From positions 169,276 to 233,275 of the forward strand of contig NZ_FOLM01000001.1 of the NCBI RefSeq assembly GCF_900112355.1: a stretch of DNA of 64,000 nucleotides, written 5' to 3'. The number at the start of each line of letters is the position of its first letter. Position 1 is the stretch's first letter. This DNA is from Streptomyces aidingensis (GTDB lineage: Bacteria; Actinomycetota; Actinomycetes; Streptomycetales; Streptomycetaceae). The translations under genes were made by a program, and so were the position numbers. Shown piece by piece: positions 20,361 to 30,042 of this stretch. The notes beneath the pieces are model-generated. The model did no database searches. It saw only the letters and a list, made by a program, of their open reading frames with translations, and was not told the origin of the DNA.

Positions 20361-21314
20361 TCAGCCGTCGCCGTCCTCATCCTGCCGGTTGCGCTCCTGG
20401 ACCAGCGCCTCGGCGGAGGCCGAGGCCTGGCTCTCGCCGCGCTGCACGATCCGGGCGTGGGCATGGGTGTTGCCGTCCCGGGAGGCCTGCTGGGCGGGGG
20501 TGTTGTCGCCGCTGTCCGGAGTGCCGTCGGCATTGCCCGCGATGGTGAGATAGACGTAGCGGCCGATCTGGTTGCGGGACACCCGGCAGCCGCCGCGGTC
20601 GCAGAACTCCGCGACCCCGCCGCCGCTCAGCGGCAGCAGATGGGCGGCGCCGCCGCTGAGGCCGGCCGCCTCCTTGGCCGCCTCGGCCTCGGCCTCGCCG
20701 GGGAACTGCGCCACGCCGACGGTGACCGCCACACCGCCGGTGGTGTAGGTGGCGCGCAGCATGGTCAGGCAGCCGCTGTCCTGGAGCACCGCGGTCAGCT
20801 CGGGGGTGCCCGCCCCGGCGCACCCCTCGGCGGTGTGCAGGGCCCGCCGGGCGTACTCGCGGCCCTCCACGGCCATGGTCTCCCCGGCGAAGAAGCCCTC
20901 CTGGGTGAAGGGCGCCAGGTCCTTGTCCGCGTCGCTGATGAACTCCACCGGCTGGGGGATCGGTGGCAGCGTGGTCTCCTGGAAGGACGGTTCGGGGTGG
21001 GTGGTCTCGGCGGGCAGGTCGTCCGTGGTGGGCAGTTCGGAGGAGGACGCCCCGGAGCCGTTGCCGCCGCCGCCCTGGTTGACGATGGCCAGCGCCACCC
21101 CGGTGCCGATGGCCAGCGCGGCCAGGGCGCCGCCGCCGATCAGCAGCCAGCGCCTGCGCCGGCCGGTGCGTTCCGCCTCCTCGGCCAGGGCTCCCCAGTC
21201 CGGGGTGGCCGGGGTCTGTGGTGCGGCGGGCTGCCCGCTCTGCCACTGCGGGTACTGCTGTTGCGGGTATTGCGGCGGCTGCGGCCCGCCGTTCCCCCAC
21301 TGCCCGTGACTCAT
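20361..21314 (-). CDS. single-pass membrane protein of unknown function
   Basis: With the start at 21314 the protein has 317 residues; an in-frame ATG 9 nt further up is equally possible because no clear ribosome binding site marks either. The N-terminal 40 residues are Pro/Gln-rich and cytoplasmic. A membrane helix follows RTGRRRRWLLIGGGA. The outside part has an acidic/Thr linker and a domain with four cysteines (AEGCAGAG, QDSGCLTM, AEFCDRGGCRVS), probably two disulfides. No enzyme motif is seen. It converges with truA and is divergent from rplM. Confidence 0.75.
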   Translation of the reverse strand: MSHGQWGNGGPQPPQYPQQQYPQWQSGQPAAPQTPATPDWGALAEEAERTGRRRRWLLIGGGALAALAIGTGVALAIVNQGGGGNGSGASSSELPTTDDLPAETTHPEPSFQETTLPPIPQPVEFISDADKDLAPFTQEGFFAGETMAVEGREYARRALHTAEGCAGAGTPELTAVLQDSGCLTMLRATYTTGGVAVTVGVAQFPGEAEAEAAKEAAGLSGGAAHLLPLSGGGVAEFCDRGGCRVSRNQIGRYVYLTIAGNADGTPDSGDNTPAQQASRDGNTHAHARIVQRGESQASASAEALVQERNRQDEDGDG

Positions 21315-21410
21315 GCGTGGCATCTTAGGGAAAGGCGTTTCCGCGTACCGCACCCGGATGGTCACAATCCCCGCACCGCGCCCGCACCGCACCGCCGGGG
21401 CATGGTCGTT

Positions 21411-21440
21411 TTGACCGGCCAGGAGGCGGGAAGGTAGCCT
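21411..21440 (+). promoter_or_regulatory. rplM: rplM-rpsI promoter
   Basis: TTGACC at 21411-21416 and TAGCCT at 21435-21440 are separated by 18 nt, close to the consensus for the principal sigma factor. Transcription would begin near 21447, leaving a structured leader of about 170 nt before rplM. This is one of the clearest promoters in the window. Confidence 0.7.
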
Positions 21441-21616
21441 GGCTGGTCGATATGCGTATGGCTTGCTCGATCTCACGTGAGGGGCCTTACGCAGGAGACC
21501 GCCCGAGCGTCGGCGGTCGGCCCCCGGCTCGCGTCACCGGTGTCCGACCTGCGTCGGCGCGTCGTCGCGTGATCCTTCGGTAAGGAACCACTCACCACTA
21601 AGCGAAGGCTACGACC

Positions 21617-22060
21617 GTGCGTACGTACAGCCCCAAGCCCGGCGACGTTGAGCGTCAGTGGCACGTCATCGACGCCCAGGACGTCGTGCTCGGCCGCCTG
21701 GCGTCCCAGGCCGCGACCCTGCTGAAGGGGAAGCACAAGCCGGTGTACGCGCCCCACGTCGACACCGGTGACTTCGTCATCATCATCAACGCCGACAAGG
21801 TGCACCTCTCCGGCAACAAGCGGACCCAGAAGCTGGCCTACCGCCACTCGGGCTACCCCGGCGGTCTGCGCTCCGTCCGCTATGACGAGCTGCTGGCCAA
21901 GAACCCCGAGCGGGCCGTGGAGAAGGCCGTCCGCGGCATGCTCCCCAAGAACACCCTCGGCCGTCAGATGCTGAAGAAGCTGAAGGTCTACGCGGGCGCC
22001 GAGCACCCGCACGGGGCCCAGAAGCCCGTGCCGTTCGAGATCACCCAGGTCGCGCAGTAG
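21617..22060 (+). CDS. rplM: 50S ribosomal protein L13
   Basis: The 147-residue product starts [20 protein letters not shown] and contains [20 protein letters not shown] and the signature region [21 protein letters not shown]13 is an early assembly protein. The GTG start follows AAGCGAAGG at moderate spacing. It is followed 37 nt later by rpsI, the normal pair. Confidence 0.98.
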   Translation: MRTYSPKPGDVERQWHVIDAQDVVLGRLASQAATLLKGKHKPVYAPHVDTGDFVIIINADKVHLSGNKRTQKLAYRHSGYPGGLRSVRYDELLAKNPERAVEKAVRGMLPKNTLGRQMLKKLKVYAGAEHPHGAQKPVPFEITQVAQ

Positions 22061-22097
22061 TCCGGCCACTACCGACAGAAGGAATCCGAGGAGAATC

Positions 22098-22613
22098 GTG
22101 GCCGACACCACTGAGTTCGACGCGCAGATCGACACCGAGGAGCCCGAGGTGCAGGAGTACACCTCCGAGTCCGCCCCGGTGGAGGAGTACAGCACCGAGA
22201 CCCTGGCGTCCCGCTTCGGCGAGGCCCAGCCGGGCGCCGGCACCGGCCGCCGCAAGAGCGCCGTGGCCCGGGTCCGGATCATGCCGGGCTCCGGCAAGTG
22301 GAAGATCAACGGCCGTCCGCTGGACGTGTACTTCCCCAACAAGGTGCACCAGCAGGAGGTCAACGAGCCCTTCAAGGTGCTGGAGCTGGACAACCGGTAC
22401 GACGTCGTCGCCCGCATCTCCGGCGGCGGCACCTCCGGCCAGGCGGGTGCGCTGCGTCTCGGCGTGGCCCGGGCGCTGAACGAGGCCGATGTCGACAACA
22501 ACCGCGGCCCGCTGAAGAAGGCCGGCTTCCTGACCCGTGACGCCCGCGCGGTGGAGCGGAAGAAGGCCGGTCTGAAGAAGGCCCGCAAGGGCACCCAGTA
22601 CAGCAAGCGCTGA
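22098..22613 (+). CDS. rpsI: 30S ribosomal protein S9
   Basis: The 171-residue product has an acidic N-terminal extension of about 45 residues seen in actinobacteria, then the S9 core [20 protein letters not shown] and the C-terminal [18 protein letters not shown] that reaches the P site. GGAATCCGAGGAGAATC precedes the GTG. A long perfect terminator palindrome follows. Confidence 0.98.
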   Translation: MADTTEFDAQIDTEEPEVQEYTSESAPVEEYSTETLASRFGEAQPGAGTGRRKSAVARVRIMPGSGKWKINGRPLDVYFPNKVHQQEVNEPFKVLELDNRYDVVARISGGGTSGQAGALRLGVARALNEADVDNNRGPLKKAGFLTRDARAVERKKAGLKKARKGTQYSKR

Positions 22614-22633
22614 TCGCGCGCGCTGCCCGTCCG

Positions 22634-22676
22634 CGACGGCGCCCCGCCGGCACCCGGTGCCGGCGGGGCGCCGTCG
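22634..22676 (+). terminator. 43-bp perfect palindrome, terminator of rplM-rpsI
   Basis: Two perfect 21-bp arms (22634-22654 and 22656-22676) flank one central base. It lies 20 nt after the rpsI stop. The RNA would form an extremely stable stem, so strong termination is expected. Confidence 0.85.
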
Positions 22677-22817
22677 TGTGCGCCCCGGCGTGCCGCGGCC
22701 CGGTGACCTCTCACACCGGTCACGCTGGACCCGGCGGAAGGTTACGAGCCGGTGAAGCCGCCGGTTAGGGTTGTCGGGCGGGGGTTGGCCCGCGGAACGA
22801 TCTCGGAGGAAACGACA

Positions 22818-24218
22818 GTGGGACGACTCTTCGGCACGGACGGGGTACGCGGTGTCGCCAATGTGGAGCTGACCGCCGAGCTGGCGCTCGGCCTGTCGGA
22901 GGCGGCGGCACGGGTCCTCACGGACGCGCGGGAGGCGGCCGGCGGCGACGGCGGCGAGGCCCGGCCGCGGCCGGTGGCCGTGGTCGGCCGGGACCCGCGG
23001 GCGTCCGGGGAGTTCCTGGAGGCCGCCGTGGTGGCCGGGCTGGCCGGGGCCGGTGTGGATGTGCGCCGGGTCGGTGTGCTGCCCACCCCGGCGGTGGCGT
23101 ATCTGACCGGCTCGCTGGGCGCCGACTTCGGCGTGATGCTCTCCGCCAGCCACAACCCCATGCCGGACAACGGCATCAAGTTCTTCGCCCGCGGCGGGCG
23201 GAAGCTGGCCGACGAGCTGGAGGACCGGATCGAGGCCGCGTACCGGGAGGCCGCCGAGGGCAAGCCCTGGGACCGGCCGGTGGGCGCGGCGGTCGGCCGG
23301 ATCACCGAGTACACGGGCGGCGCCGAGGACTACACCGGCCACCTGGTGTCCGTGCTCCCGGCCCGGCTGGACGGCCTGCGGATCGTGGTGGACGCGGCGC
23401 ACGGCGCGGCCTGGCGGGTGGCGCCGGAGGCGTTCGCCCGGGCCGGGGCCGAGGTGGTGGCCATCGGCACCGATCCGGACGGGCTGAACATCAACGCCGG
23501 CTGCGGCTCCACCCATCTGGACGCACTGCGCGCCGCCGTCACCGAGCACGGGGCGGACCTGGGCGTCGCGGTGGACGGCGACGCCGACCGCTGCCTGGCC
23601 GCGGACGCCGCCGGGCGGGACGTGGACGGCGACCAGATCATGGCGGTGCTGGCGCTGGCCATGCGGGACGCGGGCACGCTGCGGCGCAACACCCTGGTGG
23701 CCACCGTGATGTCCAATCTGGGCCTGCGGCTGGCGCTGGAGCGGGAGGGCGTGGAGCTGCGCGAGACCGCGGTCGGGGACCGCTATGTGCTGGAGGAGAT
23801 GAAGCGCGGCGGCTACTCGCTGGGCGGCGAGCAGTCCGGGCATGTGATCGCCCTGGACCACGCCACCACCGGGGACGGCACGCTCACCGGGCTGCTGCTG
23901 GCCTCCCGGGTGGCGGCCACCGGGCGGTCACTGGCCGAGCTGGCCGGCGTGGTGACCCGGCTGCCGCAGGTGCTGATCAATGTGCCGGGGGTGGACAGGA
24001 GCCGGGTGGCGGAGAACGCCGAGCTGGCCGCCGCCGTCGCCGCGGCGGAGCGGGAGCTGGGCACCACCGGACGGGTGCTGCTGCGGCCCTCCGGCACCGA
24101 GCCGCTGGTGCGGGTGATGGTGGAGGCCGCGACCGCGGAGCAGGCCCGGCGGGTGGCGGAGGAGCTGGCGGACGTGGTGCGCACCGCCCTGGCCGTCGCC
24201 CCCGTCCCGGGCGGCTGA
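22818..24218 (+). CDS. glmM: phosphoglucosamine mutase
   Basis: The 466-residue enzyme converts glucosamine-6-P to glucosamine-1-P for UDP-GlcNAc and peptidoglycan synthesis. It begins [20 protein letters not shown]. The phosphoserine loop is [15 protein letters not shown], the metal loop is DGDADR, and [14 protein letters not shown] binds the sugar phosphate. It is slightly longer than usual because of a Gly/Glu/Arg insert near residue 45. The GTG start has GGAGGAAACGACA upstream. A -10-like TAGGGT lies at 22766-22771. Confidence 0.96.
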   Translation: MGRLFGTDGVRGVANVELTAELALGLSEAAARVLTDAREAAGGDGGEARPRPVAVVGRDPRASGEFLEAAVVAGLAGAGVDVRRVGVLPTPAVAYLTGSLGADFGVMLSASHNPMPDNGIKFFARGGRKLADELEDRIEAAYREAAEGKPWDRPVGAAVGRITEYTGGAEDYTGHLVSVLPARLDGLRIVVDAAHGAAWRVAPEAFARAGAEVVAIGTDPDGLNINAGCGSTHLDALRAAVTEHGADLGVAVDGDADRCLAADAAGRDVDGDQIMAVLALAMRDAGTLRRNTLVATVMSNLGLRLALEREGVELRETAVGDRYVLEEMKRGGYSLGGEQSGHVIALDHATTGDGTLTGLLLASRVAATGRSLAELAGVVTRLPQVLINVPGVDRSRVAENAELAAAVAAAERELGTTGRVLLRPSGTEPLVRVMVEAATAEQARRVAEELADVVRTALAVAPVPGG

Positions 24219-24249
24219 GCCACACGCGCCCTCGCCCGGTGGTGCCGCG

Positions 24250-25299
24250 TCACATCTTCCGCAGTGACAGCCGCTGCACCCGGTGGTCGGGCCCCTTGCG
24301 CAGGATCAGGGTGGCCCGGCCGCGGGTGGGCACGATGTTCTCCACCAGATTGGGCTCGTTGATGGACTGCCAGATGGAACGGGCGTAGGCCAGCGCCTCC
24401 TCCTCGGAGACCTGGGTGTAGCGGCGGAAGTAGGAGGACGGGTCCTGGAAGGCGGTGCGGCGCAGCTTGCGGAACCGCTCCAGGTACCAGCGCCGGATGT
24501 CGGCGGGCCGGGCGTCCACATAGACCGAGAAGTCGAAGAAGTCGGCCACCGAGACCCGGGACCGGCCGCCGGTGCCGGGCAGCGCGGGCTGCAGCACGTT
24601 CAGCCCTTCGACGATCAGTATGTCGGGGCGGCGCACGGTGAGCCGTTCACCGGGCACGATGTCGTAGATGAGATGTGAGTAGACGGGCGCGGAGACCTCG
24701 TCCCGGCCCGCCTTGACGTCGGCCACGAAGCGGACCAGGGCGCGCCGGTCGTAGGACTCGGGGAAGCCCTTGCGGGTCATCAGGCCGCGCCGCCGCAGCT
24801 CGGCGTTGGGCAGCAGAAAGCCGTCGGTGGTGACCAGTTCCACCCGCGGGTGCTCGGGCCACCTCGCCAGCAGTTCCTTCAGCAGCCGGGAGACGGTGGA
24901 TTTGCCCACCGCCACGCTGCCCGCCACGCCGATGACGAACGGGGCGGTGCCCGGCGGCCGGTCGCCGGGGGCGCCGAGGAAGGTGCGCAGCGCGCCGCGC
25001 AGCCCGTGGGCCGCGCCGACATACAGATTCAGCAGCCGGGAGAGCGGCAGATAGACCTCGCGCACCTCGTCCAGGTCGATGACATCGCCCAGCCCGCGCA
25101 GCCGTTCCAGCTCCCCGGCGGTCAGCGGGAGCGGGGTGCGTTCGCGCAGCGCGCTCCACTCGGCCCGGCCGAGGTCCAGAAACGGGCTGGCGTCGCCCCG
25201 GCGCGGGCGGCCGGCCGCCCCCTGGCCGGCGGGGTCCGGCGGAGCCGCCGGCCGGGCGGCCAGGGCCACCGGCGCGTCCGGCTGGATGTAGTCCGACAC
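24250..25299 (-). CDS. coaA: pantothenate kinase, type I
   Basis: The 349-residue kinase carries out the first step of coenzyme A synthesis. The P-loop is [12 protein letters not shown], followed by [29 protein letters not shown] and SHLIYDI, all typical of CoaA. The GTG start has GGGAGG 8 nt upstream. The first 35 residues are variable and Pro/Ala-rich. It is transcribed against its neighbours, converging with glmM and diverging from the GlmS-like gene. Confidence 0.95.
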   Translation of the reverse strand: MSDYIQPDAPVALAARPAAPPDPAGQGAAGRPRRGDASPFLDLGRAEWSALRERTPLPLTAGELERLRGLGDVIDLDEVREVYLPLSRLLNLYVGAAHGLRGALRTFLGAPGDRPPGTAPFVIGVAGSVAVGKSTVSRLLKELLARWPEHPRVELVTTDGFLLPNAELRRRGLMTRKGFPESYDRRALVRFVADVKAGRDEVSAPVYSHLIYDIVPGERLTVRRPDILIVEGLNVLQPALPGTGGRSRVSVADFFDFSVYVDARPADIRRWYLERFRKLRRTAFQDPSSYFRRYTQVSEEEALAYARSIWQSINEPNLVENIVPTRGRATLILRKGPDHRVQRLSLRKM

Positions 25300-25375
25300 C
25301 CAGCCATCCTCCCACCCGGCCCTGGCGGGGCGGTCGGCCGGGGCTCGCGGGCCGTTGCGGAGGGGAGGCATCCCG

Positions 25376-25381
25376 TAGTCT
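25376..25381 (+). promoter_or_regulatory. -10 element for a probable leaderless GlmS-like message
   Basis: TAGTCT ends exactly 7 nt before the GTG start at 25388, so transcription should begin at or next to the start codon. No ribosome binding site precedes the GTG. A CGTTGC at 25353-25358 could serve as a weak -35 with 17-nt spacing. Confidence 0.5.
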
Positions 25382-25387
25382 GACCCC

Positions 25388-26101
25388 GTGAGCGGCATTG
25401 TCGGATACGTCGGGGGCCAGTCCGCGCTCGAAGTGCTGCTGGACCGGCTGCGGGCCCTGGAGCGGGGCGGAGCGGGGAGCTACGACTCGGTGGGCGTGGC
25501 GCTGCTCGCCGACGGTGGCCTGGCCGCCGCCAAGACCGCGGGCAAACTGCCCGATCTGCTGGCCCTGCTGGAGCGGCGTCCGCTGCCGAGCTGCGGCACC
25601 GGAGTGGCCCACACCCGCCGGGCCACGCGCGGCGCGCCGTCCGGCACCAACGCCCATCCGCAGCTGGACGAGGCCGGCCGGGTGGCGGTGGTGCAGAGCG
25701 GCACGCTGGACGGCGCGGAGGCGCTGCGCGGGGAGGTGAGCGGGCGCGGCCACCGGCTGGTCTCCCAGACCGACACCGAGGTGGTGGCGCATCTGCTGGC
25801 CGAGGCGTTCTCCTCCAGCGGCGAACTCGGGGAGGCCATGCGGCAGGTCGGCGGCCGGCTGCGGGGCGGGTTCGCGCTCACCGCGCTGCATGCCGACGAG
25901 CCGGACACGGTGGTCGCACTCCGGCGGGGCGCGGCGCGCACCCTGGCGGTCGGTCTGGGCCAGGGCGAGGCCTATCTGGTGACCGACCGGGCGCTGCTGG
26001 ACGGGCTGCCGGTGTGGGAGATCGTGGAACCGGCCGAGGGCGACGTGGCGGTGGTCCGCCGGACCGGGGACGAGGTCCGCTGCGACGTGGTGCCGGCGTG
26101 A
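25388..26101 (+). CDS. degenerate GlmS-like glutaminase domain, catalytic Cys replaced by Ser
   Basis: The 237-residue protein matches only the N-terminal class II glutamine amidotransferase half of GlmS and lacks both sugar isomerase domains (full GlmS is about 600 residues). The start reads MSGIVGYVG where GlmS has MCGIVGYIG, so the N-terminal nucleophile Cys is a Ser. Other conserved spots have also drifted: [17 protein letters not shown] (HTRWATHG in GlmS) and VVQSGTLDG (VVHNGI in GlmS). It lies where Streptomyces usually have a full glmS next to acpS. Glutaminase activity is unlikely. A regulatory or vestigial role is possible. Confidence 0.8.
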   Translation: MSGIVGYVGGQSALEVLLDRLRALERGGAGSYDSVGVALLADGGLAAAKTAGKLPDLLALLERRPLPSCGTGVAHTRRATRGAPSGTNAHPQLDEAGRVAVVQSGTLDGAEALRGEVSGRGHRLVSQTDTEVVAHLLAEAFSSSGELGEAMRQVGGRLRGGFALTALHADEPDTVVALRRGAARTLAVGLGQGEAYLVTDRALLDGLPVWEIVEPAEGDVAVVRRTGDEVRCDVVPA

Positions 26102-26466
26102 TCGTCGGGGTGGGCATCGATGTGGCGGAGATCGACCGCTTCGCCGAGGCCCTGGAACGCACGCCGCAGCTCGCGGACCGGCTCTTTGTGGCGAGCGAAC
26201 TCCGGCTGCCCAGCGGGGAGCGGCGCGGGGTGGCCTCCCTGGCCGCGCGGTTCGCGGCCAAGGAGGCGCTGGCCAAGGCGCTGGGCGCGCCGCCCGGGCT
26301 GCGCTGGACGGACGCCGAGGTGTTCACCGAGCCGGGCGGCCGGCCCCGGCTGCGGGTCACCGGCACCGTTCTGGCCCGCGCCGAACAGCTCGGGGTCACG
26401 AGCTGGCATCTCTCGCTGAGCCACGACGCGGGCGTCGCCTCCGCCGTCGTCATAGCCGAATCCTGA
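26098..26466 (+). CDS. acpS: holo-[acyl-carrier-protein] synthase
   Basis: The 122-residue enzyme transfers 4'-phosphopantetheine from CoA to acyl carrier proteins. Both signatures are present: [12 protein letters not shown] with the metal-binding Asp, and [13 protein letters not shown]. The GTG start overlaps the previous stop by 4 nt (GTGA), which fixes it and implies coupling to the GlmS-like gene. Length is normal for AcpS. Confidence 0.95.
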   Translation: MIVGVGIDVAEIDRFAEALERTPQLADRLFVASELRLPSGERRGVASLAARFAAKEALAKALGAPPGLRWTDAEVFTEPGGRPRLRVTGTVLARAEQLGVTSWHLSLSHDAGVASAVVIAES

Positions 26467-26558
26467 GCCCCGCCGCGTGAGGTGGCCGGGGCGGGGCGGC
26501 GGGGGAGAGGATCGGGCTGCCGGGCGGACGGAAGACGGCCGAGGGAGAGCGAGGCGGC

Positions 26559-28103
26559 ATGCGGAGCGGGTATCACGTGGCGACCGTCCGGAGCGCGGAG
26601 CGGGCGCTGATGGCGCGGCTGCCCGAGGGCACGCTGATGCGGCGCGCGGCGGCCGGGCTGGCCGCCGTCTGCGCCGAGGTGCTCGGGGCGCGCAGCGGCG
26701 GGCGGGTCTACGGCGCCCGGGTGGCGCTGCTGGTCGGCAGCGGCGACAACGGCGGTGACGCACTCCACGCCGGGGCCCGGCTGGCCGCCCGGGGCGCCGG
26801 GGTGACCGCCGTGCTGCTGAACCCGGACCGGGCCCATCCGGGCGGCCTTGCCGCGCTGCTCGGCCGCGGCGGCACGGCGGTGCCCGCCGAGCGGGGCGGC
26901 CCGGTGCTGCGCCGCGCGGATCTGGTGATGGACGGCATCGTCGGCATCGGCGGGCAGGGCGGGCTGCGCCCGGCCGCGGCCCGGCTGGTCCGGCAGGCCG
27001 GGGAGGGCGGCGCCGCCATGGTGGCGGTGGACCTGCCCAGCGGGGTGCACCCGGACACCGGGGAGGTGCCCGGCGAGGCGGTGCGGGCCGATGTCACGGT
27101 GACCTTCGGCACCCACAAGCCCGGCCTGCTGATCGACCCCGGCCGGGAACACGCCGGGGTGCTGCGCCCGGTGGACATCGGGCTGGGCCCGGAACTGGCC
27201 CGGCTCGCCGGGGGGCCCGATGTGTGCGCCCTCCAGCATCCGGACGTGGCGGCGCTGCTGCCCGTGCCGGGTGCCGAGAGCGACAAGTACCGGCGCGGTG
27301 TGGTCGGGGTGGCGGCCGGCTCGGAGCGCTATCCGGGCGCCGCGGTGCTGGCCGTGGCGGGTGCGCTGCGCGGTGGCGCCGGGGCGGTCCGCTTTGTGGG
27401 GCCGCCGGCCGGGGCGGTGCTTGCCCGGCATCCGGAGACCCTGATCGGGCGCGGCCGGGTGCAGGCGTGGGTGGCGGGCTCCGGACTGGGCGACGCCCCG
27501 GAGGCGCGCGAGCGGCTGGCGCACGCCCTGAAGGCGGAGGTGCCGGTGGTGGTGGACGCGGACGGGCTGCGGCTGCTGGACGAGGCGCTGCCGGCGGGCG
27601 GGCGCACCGCGCCGCTGGTGCTGACCCCGCACGCCGGGGAGGCGGCGGCGCTGCTGGGCAGCGAGCGCGCCACCGTGGAGGCGTCCCGGCTGGCGGCGGT
27701 GCGGGAACTGGTCCGCCGCACCGGCGCCACGGTGCTGCTGAAGGGGTCCACCACGCTGGTCGCCGGACCAACGGGCCCGGTGTACGTCAATCCGACCGGG
27801 ACCGGCTGGCTGGCCACGGCGGGCAGCGGCGATGTGCTGGCCGGGCTGATCGGCTCGCTGCTGGCGGCCGGACTCGCTCCGCGCGACGCCGCGGCGGCCG
27901 GGGCCTATCTGCACGGTCTGGCCGCCCGCCGGCTGACACCCCCCTTCACGGCCTCGGAGGTGGCCGAGGCGCTCCCCGCCGCCTGGCGCCTGCTCCGCGG
28001 CCACGGCCACGGCCACGGCCACGGCGACCGGGCCCTGCCCGGTGCCGGCGTCCGGCGGACCGGGCCGGGCGGCGGGGCGGGGCCGGGTGCCCCCGGGGGC
28101 TGA
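26559..28103 (+). CDS. nnr: bifunctional NAD(P)H-hydrate epimerase / ADP-dependent NAD(P)H-hydrate dehydratase
   Basis: The 514-residue protein repairs hydrated NADH and NADPH. The N-terminal half is the epimerase (LLVGSGDNGGDALHAGARLA, VAVDLPSGVHPDTGEVPGEA). The C-terminal half is the ribokinase-like dehydratase (LTPHAGEAAALLG, LLKGSTTLVAGPTGPVYVNP, GTGWLATAGSGDVLAGLIGS). The end carries a GHGHGHGHG run encoded by a six-base repeat (GGCCAC). It lies between acpS and alr. Confidence 0.94.
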   Translation: MRSGYHVATVRSAERALMARLPEGTLMRRAAAGLAAVCAEVLGARSGGRVYGARVALLVGSGDNGGDALHAGARLAARGAGVTAVLLNPDRAHPGGLAALLGRGGTAVPAERGGPVLRRADLVMDGIVGIGGQGGLRPAAARLVRQAGEGGAAMVAVDLPSGVHPDTGEVPGEAVRADVTVTFGTHKPGLLIDPGREHAGVLRPVDIGLGPELARLAGGPDVCALQHPDVAALLPVPGAESDKYRRGVVGVAAGSERYPGAAVLAVAGALRGGAGAVRFVGPPAGAVLARHPETLIGRGRVQAWVAGSGLGDAPEARERLAHALKAEVPVVVDADGLRLLDEALPAGGRTAPLVLTPHAGEAAALLGSERATVEASRLAAVRELVRRTGATVLLKGSTTLVAGPTGPVYVNPTGTGWLATAGSGDVLAGLIGSLLAAGLAPRDAAAAGAYLHGLAARRLTPPFTASEVAEALPAAWRLLRGHGHGHGHGDRALPGAGVRRTGPGGGAGPGAPGG

Positions 28104-28116
28104 GAGACTGGGGAGG

Positions 28117-29394
28117 ATGAGCGAGCAGTCAACGTCCTTTCCGGACGGTCTTCCGCGGGTGCGGGCCGAGATCGACCTTGACGCGGTCCGGGTCAATGTC
28201 CGCACCCTGCACGGGCTCGCCGCACGCAGCGGCGCCGGTGTGATGGCCGTGGTCAAGGCCGACGCCTACGGCCACGGCCTGCTGCCCTGTGCCCGGGCGG
28301 CCCGCTCGGCGGGCGCCGAGTGGCTGGGCACCGCCACCCCCGAGGAGGCGCTGGCCCTGCGCGCCGCCGGCGACACCGGCCCGGTGCTGTGCTGGCTGTG
28401 GACCCCGGGCGCCCCCTGGCGGCGGACCGTGGAGGCCGGGATCGACATCTCGGTGAGTGCCCGCTGGGCGCTGGACCGGGTCACCGGCGCCGCCCGGGCC
28501 GCCGGCCGCACCGCCCGCGTCCAGCTCAAGGCCGACACCGGCCTCGGCCGCAACGGCTGCCAGCCCGGTGACTGGCCCGCTCTGGTCGACGCGGCCCGCG
28601 CTGCCGAGGCCGAGGGCGTCATCCGGGTCACCGGTGTGTGGTCGCACTTCGCCTGTGCCGACGAGCCGGGCCATCCGTCCATCGCCGCCCAGCAGCGGGT
28701 GTTCGCCGAGGCGCTGGCGCGCGCGGAGCGGGCCGGGCTGCGGCCGGAGGTGCGGCATCTGGCCAACTCGCCGGCCGCGCTCACCCTTCCGGAGTCGCAC
28801 TACGACCTGATCCGCCCCGGCATCGCCGTCTACGGCATCTCGCCGTCGCCCGAGACCGGTCTGCCGCAGGACTTCGGGCTGCGCCCGGCCATGACGCTGC
28901 GCGCCGCGCTGGCCTCGGTCAAGCGGGTGCCCGGCGGACACGGTGTCTCCTACGGCCACCACTACCTGACCCCCGGCCCGACCACCCTGGCGCTGGTGCC
29001 CGCCGGATACGCGGACGGCATTCCGCGCCATGCCTCCGGCACCGGCCCGGTGCTGGTGGCCGGCAAATGGCGCACCGTGGCCGGGCGGGTGGCCATGGAC
29101 CAGTTCGTGGTGGATCTCGGCGGGGACGCGGCCGAGGCGGGCGACGAGGCCGTGCTCTTCGGGCCCGGCGACGGGGGCGAGCCCACCGCCGAGGACTGGG
29201 CGCGGGCCTGCGGAACCATCGGCTACGAGATCGTCACCCGGATCGGCGCCCGGGTTCCGCGGGTCCATCTCGGGGCGGAGCCCGGACCGGGGCCCGAGGG
29301 CGGGGGGACGGCGGAGGACGGAGAAACCATGAGCAACATGAAGAACATGAAGAACGTGATCAATGCATCTGATTCGGTGCGCTCCGGCGCGTAG
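28117..29394 (+). CDS. alr: alanine racemase with atypical C-terminal tail
   Basis: The 425-residue PLP enzyme makes D-alanine for peptidoglycan. The PLP lysine is in MAVVKADAYGHG, and the second catalytic Tyr is in GHGVSYGHHY. The end of the fold is EIVTRIGARVPRV. After this come about 40 unusual residues, including MSNMKNMKNVINASDSVRSG, in noticeably AT-richer DNA. GGAGG touches the ATG directly, too close for normal use, and GAGACT at 28104-28109 sits at -10 distance, so initiation may be leaderless. The stop TAG is part of the TAGCAT before tsaE. Confidence 0.93.
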   Translation: MSEQSTSFPDGLPRVRAEIDLDAVRVNVRTLHGLAARSGAGVMAVVKADAYGHGLLPCARAARSAGAEWLGTATPEEALALRAAGDTGPVLCWLWTPGAPWRRTVEAGIDISVSARWALDRVTGAARAAGRTARVQLKADTGLGRNGCQPGDWPALVDAARAAEAEGVIRVTGVWSHFACADEPGHPSIAAQQRVFAEALARAERAGLRPEVRHLANSPAALTLPESHYDLIRPGIAVYGISPSPETGLPQDFGLRPAMTLRAALASVKRVPGGHGVSYGHHYLTPGPTTLALVPAGYADGIPRHASGTGPVLVAGKWRTVAGRVAMDQFVVDLGGDAAEAGDEAVLFGPGDGGEPTAEDWARACGTIGYEIVTRIGARVPRVHLGAEPGPGPEGGGTAEDGETMSNMKNMKNVINASDSVRSGA

Positions 29395-29405
29395 CATCCA
29401 GAACC

Positions 29406-29966
29406 ATGAACGAGGTCTTGAGGGATGCCGGGGGCGCCACGTCCGGCGCGCGGATCCCGGTGGACGGTCCGCAGGAGATGCGGCGGCTCGGGCGCGCGCT
29501 CGCGGCCCTGCTGGGCCCCGGGGACCTGGTGCTGCTCACCGGTGAGCTGGGCGCGGGCAAGACCACCCTCACCCGGGGCATCGGCGAGGGCCTGGGTGTG
29601 CGCGGCGCGGTGACCTCGCCGACCTTTGTGATCGCCCGGGTGCATCCCCCGCTGGGCGACGGCCCGCCGCTGGTCCATGTGGACGCCTACCGGCTGCACG
29701 GCGGTCTGGAGGAGATGGAGGACCTCGACCTCGATGTCACGCTGCCGGAATCGGTGGTCGTGGTGGAGTGGGGCGAGGGCCGGGTCGAGGAGCTCTCCGA
29801 GGACCGGCTGCATGTGGCCATCCACCGCACGCTGGGCGGCGCCGGGGACGGCCCGGCGCCCGCCGCCGGGGACGCGCCGGAGGTGCGGACGGTGACCCTG
29901 ATCGGGGTCGGCGAGCGCTGGGCGGATGTGGATCTGGCCGGCCTGGTGCCCGACCGCCTCGGCTGA
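29406..29966 (+). CDS. tsaE: tRNA t6A biosynthesis ATPase TsaE
   Basis: The 186-residue protein has the Walker A motif TGELGAGKTTLTRGIGEGLG, the conserved SPTFVI and HVDAYRL, and VVVVEWGEG, which define TsaE. It works with TsaB and TsaD (both within 3 kb) to form threonylcarbamoyl-adenosine at A37 of ANN-decoding tRNAs. No ribosome binding site is seen. TAGCAT at 29392-29397 sits 9 nt before the ATG, so this could be another leaderless message. Confidence 0.93.
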   Translation: MNEVLRDAGGATSGARIPVDGPQEMRRLGRALAALLGPGDLVLLTGELGAGKTTLTRGIGEGLGVRGAVTSPTFVIARVHPPLGDGPPLVHVDAYRLHGGLEEMEDLDLDVTLPESVVVVEWGEGRVEELSEDRLHVAIHRTLGGAGDGPAPAAGDAPEVRTVTLIGVGERWADVDLAGLVPDRLG

Positions 29967-30042
29967 GCGGGCCGGAGGCCGCGGAGGGCCCAAGGGGCGA
30001 CGAATCAGGCAGGGCCGGGGGACTCAGGCCGGGTCAGGGCGG

